DNA of 64,000 nucleotides from Anagrus nilaparvatae (lineage: Eukaryota > Arthropoda > Insecta > Hymenoptera > Mymaridae): positions 1,364,001 through 1,428,000 of the forward strand of contig JAKSXM010000014.1 of NCBI GenBank assembly GCA_022575985.1, written 5' to 3'. The notes beneath the pieces were generated by a model that saw only the letters and a list, made by a program, of their open reading frames with translations, searched no databases and was not told the DNA's origin. Below are positions 1-9,927 of the stretch, piece after piece; position 1 is the stretch's first letter; every line of letters begins with the position of its first letter. The translations under genes and the position numbers were made by a program.

Positions 1-536
1 TTAATAATTAATTGACTTATTAATTCACTTATGGAAATTAATTAATTATAAAAGATTGATACATAAAAGAAAGATATTAGAAAAGACTACAGCCTTATAC
101 ATGTGATAAGCTACCAGCCATGTTGGCTTCTGCAGACGATGCGCATGACATAACTAAGAGAAAAAAGAAACAGGAAGAGAAAGAAAGACGGGAATACATC
201 GGACTACTCTCTCTCTCTTTGCGTACTGATAACTACTGCCCTCTAACTTTCGCGATTATTCACACACACAACGTTCGTCCTGCGCCCAGTCACTCATATA
301 TGTGTAATTTAATATTTAAAAATATAACTATAAAATTTACCACGGTACAGTTAAAATGTGGTTCAGATTATGTATTATTTTTTAATTATATGTTATTTTT
401 TTCTATATTTGAATCATAGAGACAATATACATGTATTATAAGCCTATGATATGAATAATATACAATAAAAATAAGCCCAAATACAAAATTTCATGTAAAA
501 TATTTTGCATGCAATATTAATAATTATTTGTTTTAG
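1..536. other. AT-rich sequence, no supported gene
   Basis: This stretch is AT-rich, with a slightly less AT-rich patch at about 110-300 that contains a short open frame (120-419). The frame has a very basic N-terminus and then low-complexity residues, with no recognisable domain. I see no transposon end. The last bases (about 515-536) form a plausible polypyrimidine tract and AG acceptor leading into the possible exon that follows. Confidence 0.4.
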
Positions 537-676
537 ATGGTACGGTAAAATATCTCGAGAAAAGAAAGGAAATACATAATTTGCAAGATGAATGCAAGAA
601 AATAACATCATATTTATCCCAATTAATAAATTACGCAAATACTAAAGTTAGAAATAAAGTAAATAATATTATATAA
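537..676 (+). CDS. Possible terminal coding exon of an unknown coiled-coil protein
   Basis: After a good acceptor-like sequence (T-rich tract ending in TTTTAG at 531-536) there are 45 open codons from 539 to a TAA stop at 674-676. The peptide is charged and Leu/Lys/Glu-rich (it begins GTVKYLEKRKE), as expected for a coiled coil. An AATAAA-like signal follows near 702-710. I do not recognise a family. It lies on the strand opposite to the Dscam-family gene, so it would be a nested or neighbouring gene whose other exons are outside the window. A chance open frame in AT-rich DNA is equally possible. Confidence 0.22.
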
Positions 677-1952
677 CAATTTTTGTCGGTTAAATGTTTT
701 TTATAAATAAAATTTTTGAATGTGATGAATAATAATTTGAACGTTTTCAAGATTTATACTTTATGGCGAAATTATTTGAGAAAAGGTTTTTTATGTATAA
801 AATTTTCAATAAATAAATAAATAAATTTATAAAATTAAAATAGTATTTCACGATATTTTCTTGGTACCTAAGAAATAATTTTTGAAGTTAGTTGATGGAA
901 TTGTTATGAAATAAATTTTAAATCAGTTTATTTAAATTATAATTAATTTAAAAAAAATTTTTTTGCATTTTAGTTCATTTATAAAATATTATGTAAAGAT
1001 TTTAAATACATTTTAGAGTGCTTTTTTTATTATTTATTACTGCTCCTTGTAATAAAGTATTTTAAATGCTTGGAAAATATTTTGTATTTTTTTTTAAATT
1101 AAAATATTTGATACAATTTATTAAAATTTTTGATACAATTTAATTTATATATATTAGTAATGAAAATTTTACTTTAGTTTCATTTAAGGTGTAGCAAAAT
1201 TAAAATCGAAAAATTAGCTCCGTTATTCCTATCAAATATAAAAAAATTTGAAAATGGAAAAACAGTTGACATTTTGAAGCAATTTATACCCTAAAACCTT
1301 TAAACTTGACGTGATATCATATTTTTACATAATTGACCTAGTTCAATAAGTATTTCTGAATCCCCAGACTTTCACTGTCATGTATGCCAGTTTTACAAAG
1401 AATTTTTTTAAGACCACTGTCTCATTTTTGTGACTTTCAAAGGACTTTCAACATTTTTTTTCTCAGCTGTTTTATTATAAAAGTTTACAAATTTTTTTAA
1501 AAATAATTAAAAAACTATTCTAGATGATATAAAAAAATTTTTGTTTCATTTGCTTTTTTTTACAGTTTGTAGATGGCGTGAAAGTGGAGGCTCGAAAAAA
1601 AATTGAAAAACGGTTCCCATCGAAACAAAAAAATAAAAAGGCATATTAATTTCTATAGTGTCCTCTTGTATGTGGACCAATATTTAGCAAGAAATACAAA
1701 AAATTAACCATTTGGTTAACCAAAAACAAAAAATGCAGTTTTTGACGTTAAAAAATGCGCCTATAACGGACAATAAAAATTTTTCTGATGCATAAATAGC
1801 TGATATTGTTGGTTCACATACTAGGTATTGCAATAACAAAAAAAAATGAAACAAGATTTATGTCGATAGCTCAATTAGTTTTTGAGCTAGCGTGGGAACC
1901 GATTTCAAAAAAGAAGTTTTGAGAAAAACGCGTATAAAGTTGTTAAATGCTT
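677..1952. other. AT-rich sequence with no gene seen
   Basis: A long AT-rich stretch with many A and T runs. The part from about 1,360 onward may belong to the foldback element that follows, because a short string around 1,412-1,424 (ACCACTGTCTC) recurs inverted near 3,655-3,665 on the far side. The similarity does not extend far enough for me to place a boundary. Confidence 0.35.
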
Positions 1953-3504
1953 ACACGGTGACCTGGAAGCGTTTTATTATTCGATCAAATTGACAAAAAA
2001 AACCGTATGGTGGGGTATTTTCTACACTAAAAAATGTCTACGAATTTCCTATCCGGACCTTCTATCCAGCTACTTTAAGCGTTTGCTGTCAATATTTTCA
2101 TATTTTCAATATTTTCTTGATTTTTATAATAAATTTCCTTAAAATTATGACCTTGAAAAACGACAAAATTCGATTTTTGACGTGGTCGAATTTCCGGGAA
2201 AAAAATACACAAGATCCTCTTGTAAATAATATTCAAAAAAACATATTTTGAAAACTGATAACCTTTTATAATGGATTTTCTCAAAATTGGGACCTTGAAA
2301 CACGACAAAAATCAATTTTTCTCATATAAGAGATGATCAAAAGTGAAAATCAATGGTTTCATCGGATTTCTGGGGAAAAAATACATAAGTATCTTTAGTA
2401 AATAATATTTAGGAAATTTTATTTTTTTATCTAATAAACTTTTTTGATTGTTTTCCTTAAAACTGGGACCCTAAAACACGAAAAAAAATCGATTTTTCTC
2501 ATATAAGATTAAGTCAAAAGCTAAAATAAATGATTTCATCGGATTTCTGGGGAAAAAATACATAAGTATCTTTAGTAAATAATATTCAGAAAAATTTATT
2601 TTGTAAACTATTTTACTTTTATGATTGATTTACTTAAAATTGGGACCCCAAAACACGACAAAAGTCGATTTTTCTCATATAAGAAGTGGTCAAAGGCTTA
2701 AATAAATGGTTTCATCGGATTCCTGGGGAAAAAGTATACAAGACATTGTTTTAAATAATAATCAGAAAAACTTATTTTGAAAACTGCTAACTTTTTATAA
2801 TAGATTTCCTTAAAATTGGTACCCTAAAAACCAATAAAATCGATTTTACTCCCATAAAACGTGGTCAAAAGCTAAAATAAATGGTTTCATCAAATTCTTA
2901 GGGAAAAAATAGACAAGTCCCTCTTATTAATAATATACAGAAAAATTTATTCAGAAAGCTACAAAACTTTTAAAATTGGTCCCCTTGAAATTTGGACCCT
3001 AAAAGGCAACGAAAATCGATTTTTCTCCTATAAAATGTGGTCAAAAACTAAAATAAATGGTTTCATCGGATTCCTGGGGAAAAATACTAAAGTATATCAA
3101 TTGGAACATAATTTTAAACATAATTTTAATCCACTGGAAAAACTGAAAGTTTTAAGAAAATCCCAATTTTAAGGAGGCCAAAAAAAAACTTTCGAGAGCT
3201 ATCGTGGGCTCAAAAATCGATGTTCTGGTCTAAATCCAACGAGAAACTTATTTTTTTTACTTATATTTTCGAGTTCTGCAGGCGCGTTAGGAATCCCGGA
3301 TACTTCGAAAAAAAAGCCAGTCTTATAAAAAAATTCAAATCATCATTATTCAAATTATGAAAATATTGACAGCAAACGCTTAAAGTAGCTGGATAGAAGG
3401 TCCGGATAGAAAATTCGTAGACATTTTTTAGTGTAGAAAAGACCCTAGTATACAGTTTTTTTTGTCATTTTGATCGCATAATAAAACGCTTCCAGGTCGA
3501 CGTG
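1953..3504. mobile_element. Foldback-type element: inverted arms around a 175-bp satellite
   Basis: Two inverted arms of about 150 bp, at 1,953-2,100 and 3,358-3,504, match with only scattered differences; both include the block GGACCTTCTATCCAGC or its complement. Between them are about six tandem units with a period near 175 bp. The motif CGATTTTTCTC or a close variant recurs at about 2,313, 2,490, 2,665, 2,841 and 3,016. Each unit also carries GGTTTCATCGGATT and GGGGAAAAAATAC blocks. No protein is encoded. Inverted arms enclosing direct repeats are the hallmark of Foldback-like or other non-autonomous DNA elements. I found no clear target-site duplication, so the superfamily is unknown. Confidence 0.6.
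2110..3110. repeat. Satellite array, about 175-bp period
   Basis: About five to six diverged direct copies of a 175-176 bp unit. Every unit has the order: GGGACCCTAAAACACG-like block, TCGATTTTTCTC, a 'gtggtcaaaagctaaaataa' type block, a GGTTTCATCGGATT block, GGGGAAAAAATAC, then an AATAATATTCAG-type block. The copies differ by point changes and small indels, so the array is not young. Confidence 0.75.
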
Positions 3505-3840
3505 CTTATGTTTTCATATGACTTTGACCCATTAAAATCAAAATATCTAAAAAACATATTTTTTTTTTGCTTGAAATTTGTTTTTTAAATTCTTGAAATG
3601 TTTTAACATAAGATAATGAAATAAAAAAAAATGTAAAACAAAATCCCAAAAAAGAGACAGTGGCCTTAAATGTTTGCTTTTTAAAAATTAAAAAATTAAA
3701 AAAAAAGCGGTTTTGATTCAATAAAAATTTAATAAAAGTCAATAAAAATTGAAGATTTATTTTTTACGAAAACTCATGAAAAGTTTAATAAAGTGAAAAA
3801 TAAGTAGATTTTCTCTCTATATTATAAAATTCTAAACGCT

Positions 3841-3990
3841 GCCGCCGCCGCCGCCGCCGACATGGGTCATTTGGACACCCCCATTTGGGCACCCCCATTT
3901 GGGCACCCCCATTTGGACACCCCCATTTGGACACCCCCATTTGGGCACCCTCATTTGGGCACCCTCATTTTAACACCTCCATTTGGGCAT
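3841..3990. repeat. CCG microsatellite followed by 14-bp minisatellite
   Basis: Six GCC triplets (about 3,841-3,858) are followed by about nine direct copies of a 14-bp unit, ATTTGGGCACCCCC, with ATTTGGACACCCCC variants and decaying 3' copies (3,867-3,990). It is GC-rich in an otherwise AT-rich setting. There are no spacers between units, so this is an ordinary minisatellite. Confidence 0.8.
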
Positions 3991-5334
3991 AGTACATGTG
4001 GACACAATACTGTCAGGCGCTTCTAAATTTTTTATTATATTAATCATTAACTGTATTTGATTTATTTATTCATTAAGACAGACTACAATGGCAGCGGTCT
4101 GATTGTCAGTTAAATAGAGTTAATAGATTTCATACGTTACACAATAATACATCAAATCTATAGTTTAGAATTTTATAATATAGAGAGATTATATTTTTAT
4201 TTACATGGTTCCAAAATATGGTACCAATATAAATCTATATATTTAAATTATTAACTGAAGATGGAGTGATTACTCCGAAACGTCTTTAAAAAACTATTTT
4301 CTAATAAAGATCTTCACTTGAATTCATTTATAAAAAAATTTTATTTATCCTTTATAGTAAGAAATAATTAGTTAAATTTAACAATGGATTTCATATTTTT
4401 GCAATTCAAACAAATATTTGTGAAAGAAAAATTAAATTATTTAAATTAAAAAAAAAAATTATTGGCAAATAAGTTTAAAGTTTTATTCTTTCTAATTAAT
4501 TGTCTTTTAATTTCTAATTCTAAACATGGGCCTTTTCACCACGCTCGACGTTTTACGGGGCGGAGCCCCCTAGTTAATTATATATTTGCTATTAAATATT
4601 TGTGATTTTAATAAGTAAATGACAAGTTTTTTTTCAGTTTACAGAATTTTCGCATAAAAATACTCTTTTTGTATATGTATAGAAATTCAAAAATGAATAT
4701 TGGTTGATAACTCAATAAGCAATGTGTGAGTACAGCATTTTTGGCATATACTATTAAAAGTAGTAATTTTTCATGATAATATAATCATTACGCAATTTTT
4801 TACTGATGTTAATAAAATAAAAAAAAATAATATTTTGTAGTACCTTCACTACGTATTTTATTATAGATTTCATATAAGAAAATACTCATAAATTATTTTA
4901 CATATCTAGGGCAAAAAAAACTATTTTCTGTCCTAGAGAGACGGCTTTTTTGCCCATTATATGAAAAAATACGGGTTTCGACTTTTGCATGCTGTCGGAA
5001 CTCGCTCGCTACGCACGCGCGTGTATACAACTAGATGCTAAGCAAAAACCAATATTTCATCCCTTGTTTAATAAATAGCTATTATTTACGCGATTTCTCA
5101 TTCATTAAATAATTTTTAGTTACTACGTAATTTCGCATTAGTTTTTATTACGTAATTTCATTACTTAATAAATGCTACAATTGCTTAATTTTTTAGGTAT
5201 TTTTGGTACCTAATGATTTATTGTCAATACGTAAATTTTTATGTATTTTTATGTATTTTTATTGTATATTTATTGAAAAGTAAAAGGAATAGGAAAAAGA
5301 AAAAAATTTTTATTTATTACGATAAAGAAAATGA
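3991..5334. other. AT-rich intergenic or intronic sequence
   Basis: No coding frame longer than background. A Helitron-like 3' end lies inside (4,557-4,574, listed separately). The segment 4,985-5,035 is locally GC-rich (contains CTCGCTCGCTACGCACGCGCGTG) but shows no gene. The rest is A/T-rich low-complexity DNA. Confidence 0.4.
4557..4574 (+). other. Candidate Helitron 3' terminus
   Basis: A short hairpin, GGGGC-GGA-GCCCC (4,557-4,569), is followed at once by C-TAG (4,570-4,573) and then T. Helitrons end with a GC-rich hairpin near a terminal CTRR and insert before a T, so the layout fits. However, the usual gap of about ten bases between hairpin and CTRR is missing, and I found no matching TC-starting 5' end. 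Treat it as suggestive only. Confidence 0.3.
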
Positions 5335-5625
5335 GCTACGTACAATAAGGTTGAAATACATCGTTTAAGGGAAAAGGTGGAGGAGTTGCAACTGTCCAAC
5401 CTAGAATACAAGAAGAAGTATTGCTTGGAAAAGGTTGAATAGGAGAGGTTGGAGAAATGGGCCATGGAGAAAATGGCCAGGGATAGGGAACCTACTAAAC
5501 AGAACCAGTGGATTAATGATGCTGTCAAGAAAGTGAGTTTGGAATTCCTAGTGAAAGGTGATCATAAATAGGGGAAAAGAAAAATTTCTGATGTTTTGAA
5601 AAGTATCAGAGAAAAAAATGTATAA
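5335..5625 (+). pseudogene. Decayed charged coiled-coil ORF, probably transposon-derived
   Basis: One frame from 5,335 reads as a charged, coiled-coil-like protein: VEIHRLREKVEELQLSNLEY, then KKKYCLEKVE, an in-frame TAG, ERLEKWAMEKMARDRE..., a second TAG, then KISDVLKSIREKN and a stop at about 5,623. The continuity of composition across both stops suggests a dead gene rather than a chance frame. Such Glu/Lys/Leu-rich tails are common in Myb/MADF-type transposon proteins, but I see no diagnostic motif. No intact start is visible. Confidence 0.4.
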
Positions 5626-6094
5626 AAGTAAATGTGAAAAATTGACTATTTATGGAAAAGCCGTATAACGCTTTTGTCGTCATGCTATAAATGTTTATTA
5701 TAATTTTTGTATGAATAAAACATTTTTGATGTTTGATTTAATGCTAAAAAAAATGTGTCTTTTGTTGTTATTGTTCTTTGATTTTTGAGTTTTAATTTGC
5801 AGGTTTTTATGTATTGAAGTGAGCTTAGTATAAAATATTTTCTTTACTTGCACCGTTCCGGGATTAAGTATTTGAAAGTTATTATTTATTAGAGTTCCGC
5901 GAGATTTCGATATTATATCATTTTCGAGACGATATCGAGACGATATCGAAACGATATTTTTATTTTCCAACCGAGACGATATCGATACTAAAAAAGACGA
6001 TATCTCGAAAAATATCGGTAATATCCATCTCGAAAAAAAAAATTAAAAAATAAAAATAATTACATGTTCTAAATATAAAATATATTTATTTTTT

Positions 6095-8819
6095 GGTTCC
6101 TCAAAGAGGAACCATTGTGTTAGGTCAAAATTTGATTTTCTATTTTTTAGCATATAAACACGTTTTGGGTCCCCAGGAAGCTAAAAAACCGGTTTTTAAA
6201 AAAAGTCTGTATGTGTGTGTGTGTGTGTGTGTACGTACGTATGTATGTAATCGGTGATATTTCAGAAACATTATGGAATTAAGAGCTAATTTTTTTTTCA
6301 AAAATTTTTTCACCAAAAAAGCTCGAGGTACTTTTTTTTTTTTTTGATTTGGATTAATACCTCATTTATTTCCATGAAATTACTTATATTTGAAAGTATG
6401 GTTTTTACATGATATCTCGAATCGGATACTTAATTATCTGAAAATTTTTTTTCTAAAATTTTTTTCACAAAAAAATACAAAAATACTAATTTTTTTTTTC
6501 TTTTTGGACGTAGTACCTAATTTATTTCCATGGAAGTACTAGTTTTAAGAACCTTGTTTATTGTTATTTTTTGGATCTGATATTTAATTTAAAAAAATTT
6601 TTTTTGTCATAATTAAAAAAATAGAAAAATAAAAAAAATTCAATATTTTTTTTTTTTTGGGTGTAATACCTCATTTAATTCTATGAAAGTACTAATATCT
6701 GAAAATATTGTAACTAGTGATATTTCAAAACCATTATCGAATTAAGACCCAATTTTTTTTTCAAACATTTTTTTATCAAAAAATCTCCAATCCCCCTTTT
6801 TTTTTTTTAATTTGGATGTAATACCTTATTTATTTCCATGAAAGTACTTGTATTTGAAAGTATGGTTTTTACATGATATCTCGAATCGGATACTTAATTT
6901 TCTGAAAATTTTTTTTCTAAAATTTTTTTCACAAAAAAATACAAAAAATACCATTTTTTTTTTCTTTTTGGACTTAGTACCTAATTTATTTTCATGGAAG
7001 TACTAGTTTTAAGAACCTTATTTATTGTAATTTTTTGTATCTGATACTTAATTTTTTCAAAATTTTTTTTGTCAAAATTAAAAAAAAAAAAAAAATAAAA
7101 AAAACTGCAATATTTTTTTTTTTTGTGTAATACCTCATTTAATTCCATGAAAGTTCTAATATCTGAAAATATTGTAACTAGTGATATTTCAAAACCATTA
7201 TCGAATTAAGACCTAATTTTTTTTCCAAACATTTTTTAATCAAAAAATCTCAAACCCCCCCTTTTTTTTTATTTTGAATGTAATACCTCATTTATTTGCA
7301 TGAAAGTACTTATAATTGAAAATATGGTTTTTACTTGATATCTCCAATCTGATACTTAATTTTTTGAAAATGTTTTTCCTAAAATTTTTTTCACAAAAAA
7401 ATACAAAAAATACCATTTTTTTTTTCTTTTTGGACTTAGTACCTAATTTATTTTCATGGAAGTACTAGTTTTAAGAACCTTGTTTAATGTAATTTTTAGG
7501 ATCTGATACTTAATTTTTTCAAAATTTTTTTTGTCAAAATTAAAAAAAAAGAAAAATAAAAAAAACTGCAATATTTTTTTTTTGTGTAATACCTCATTTA
7601 ATTCCATGAAAGTTCTAATATCTGAAAATATTGTAACTAGTGATATTTCAAAACCATTATCGAATTAAGACCTAATTTTTTTTCCAAACATTTTTTAATC
7701 AAAAAATCTCAAAACCCCCCTTTTTTTTATTTTGGATGTAATACCTCATTTATTTCCATGAAAGTACTTATAATTGAAAATATGGTTTTTACTTGATATC
7801 TCCAATCTGATACTTAATTTTTTGAAAATGTTTATCCTAAAATTTTTTTCACAAAAAGATACATAAAACACCAAATTTATTTTTCGTTTTGGACATATCT
7901 AATTTATTTTAATGAGAGTACAAGTTTTAGAAATTTAGTTTATAGTAATTTTTTGTATCCGACCAGAATTTTTTTTTTATTTCGATATAAATTATAACAC
8001 ACAAGAAAGAGTGATGGAAATCTTGCCTCTTTTTGACTTCCTTGGATTATTTTGCTCGTTGCTATGTTTATTAAATTTATGTATGCAGCTTAATGAAATT
8101 ATAAACAATAATAAACAGCCTAAAAATATTAAATGGTTATGTTTCCATTTTAAAATTAAGATTTAAAAGTTATATTGGCATTTTTTAAAGAATCAAACAA
8201 TTTATAGAATTAAATAATTTATTATTTTATGATTAATAGAAATAATATAAATAATGTTAAAATCTTGAAGCAATTAATGTGGTTATTTTTTTTATTACAA
8301 AATATTATTATTATTATTATTATCATTGTTGCGGAAGATTGGTCAAATGCAAGAAGTACACTGAGAAAATAAATTATAAGAAATTATTATAAATTCTGGT
8401 AAAAGCTCCTATTTTTTTATAATAATTGAGCGAATATTTGTAATTTTCGCATCGTTACCAACCATTTCTTTGACAAAACAAAAAAATCATGTTACCCAAT
8501 ATTTTAATTATTAAGGGATAATTATATATTCTAATAAAATAAAATTTTATAAAAAAAAATAAAATTAGCTTTTTTTATATTTGTCTCTTTTTAATTATGC
8601 AAAAATGATTTAAAATCCATTAACACCGGCGCGACCAATCCATGGACGCTAAAATTTTCACTTTAATAAAAAAATGATATTAATAATCTACTTTACCAGC
8701 TACTAAATACGAAAAATGTATGTATAATTGCCTGGTTGTAATCAATAATATTTGTTGTAAAGTAAGATTACAGCCCATTGTTGGAGGAACCTCAGTGCCA
8801 GCTAGTTGGCAGGGTATTT
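6095..8819 (+). mobile_element. Helentron-associated (HINE/DINE-1-like) repeat, copy 1, inside the hAT element
   Basis: The left end is a perfect hairpin (GGTTCCTC-AAA-GAGGAACC), followed by a conserved leader and a GT microsatellite (6,211-6,232). A long satellite block (about 6,250-7,966) and an AT-rich tail follow. The right end carries GAGGAACC (8,787-8,794), the inverse of the left GGTTCCTC, then a hairpin with stem TGCCA/TGGCA and GGGTATTTT. A sub-terminal inverted repeat, an internal microsatellite and satellite, and a 3' stem-loop are the described architecture of Helentron-derived HINE/DINE-1 elements. No protein is encoded. The assignment is from architecture only. Confidence 0.5.
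6250..7966. repeat. Higher-order satellite: ~460-bp units made of three ~155-bp monomers
   Basis: The marker GTAACTAGTGATATTTC recurs at about 6,711, 7,176 and 7,635, giving a 460-465 bp period. Each unit splits into three related monomers of about 155 bp. All contain a version of 'GTAATACCTCATTTATTTCC' followed by 'ATGAAAGTAC', but differ after it: TATGGTTTTTAC-, TTTTAAGAACCTT- and GTAACTAGTGATATTTC-types. Copies of the same order are closer to each other than neighbouring monomers are, the signature of a higher-order repeat spread by unequal exchange. Monomers of the same family recur at 8,820-9,066 and 9,355-9,780. Confidence 0.75.
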
Positions 8820-9068
8820 TTTTAATTTGGATGTAATACCTCATTCATTTCCATGAAAGTACTTATACTTGAAAGTATGGTTTTTACTCGATATCTTGAA
8901 TCTGATAATTAATTTATTGAAAATTTTTTTCTCCAAAATCTTTGTCACAAAAAAATACATAAAACACCAAATTTATTTTTCGTTTTGGACATATCTAATT
9001 TCTTTTAATGAGAGTACAAGTTTTAAAAATTTAGTTTATAGTAATTTTTTGTATCCGATCACAATTTT
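8820..9068. repeat. Satellite monomers between the two HINE-like copies
   Basis: This 250-bp stretch is a diverged direct copy of 7,735-7,966: the same order of GGATGTAATACCTCATT, ACATAAAACACCAAATTT and GTATCCGA blocks. It separates copy 1 from copy 2 and runs directly into the GGTTCCTC hairpin of copy 2, so the two copies lie head-to-tail with satellite sequence between them. Confidence 0.6.
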
Positions 9069-9192
9069 GGTTCCTCAAAGAGGAACCATTGTGATAGGTC
9101 AAATTTCGATTTTTGATTTTTTGGCATATAAGCACGTTTTGAGACCACATAAAGCTAAAAAACCGGTTTTTAAAATAAGTATGTATGTGTGT

Positions 9193-9251
<59 letters not shown>

Positions 9252-9924
9252 TATGTAATTGGTGATATTTCACAAACATTATGGAGTTAAGACCTAATTT
9301 TTTTTTCAAAAATTTTTTCACCAAAAAAGCTCGAGGTACTTTTTTTTTTTTAATTTGGATGTAATACCTCATTTATTTCCACAAAAGTACTTATATTTGA
9401 AAGTATGGTTTTTACTCTATATCACGAATCTGATACTTAATTTTTTGAAAATTTTTTTCCCAAATTTTTTTTCACGAAAAAATACAAAAAAAAATAATAT
9501 TTTTTTTTTTCTTTTTGGACGTAGTACCTAATTTATTTCTATGAGAGTACTAGTTTTAGAAAGTTAGTATATAGTAATTTTTTGGATCTGATACTGAATA
9601 TTTTCAAAATTTTTTTCTCATAATTAAAAAAACAAAAAAATTTTAATAACTGCAATTTTTTGTTTTGTTTCTGGATGTAATACTTCATTCAGTTCCATGA
9701 AAGTACTTATATTTGAAAATATGGTTTTTACTCGATATCTCGAATCTGATAACTAATTTTTTGAAAATTTGTTCCAAAATTTTTAATCAATAAAACAAAC
9801 TTTTAAAAGTTAATAGAAATGTATCTGTGATAGCAGGCTTGTAATCGGTGATACCTGTGGCATATTGAAGTATTAAGCTCATTGTTTGAGGAACCTTAGT
9901 GCCAGCTAGTTGGCAGGGTATTTT
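9069..9924 (+). mobile_element. HINE-like repeat, copy 2 (short form), with long GT microsatellite
   Basis: The same GGTTCCTC-AAA-GAGGAACC hairpin start as copy 1 is followed by the same leader and a long GT run (about 9,187-9,248), then fewer satellite monomers. The same 3' end follows: GAGGAACC (9,887-9,894), TGCCAGCTAGTTGGCA hairpin and GGGTATTTT to 9,924. It differs from copy 1 mainly in satellite copy number and in lacking the AT-rich tail seen at 7,968-8,780. The hAT transposase stop codon (9,928-9,930) lies four bases beyond its right edge, so the insertion just spared the coding region. Confidence 0.5.
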
Positions 9925-9927
9925 ATA

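Noticed and set aside
3867..3990. Short direct repeats that might be taken for a CRISPR array
   Set aside because: The 14-bp units are contiguous with no spacers, in an animal intron; a minisatellite.
8869..9372. Open frames of 113 and 129 codons on both strands around 9.0-9.4 kb
   Set aside because: They run through a GT/CA microsatellite (poly His-Thr or Val-Cys) and A/T-rich repeat sequence; no coding features.
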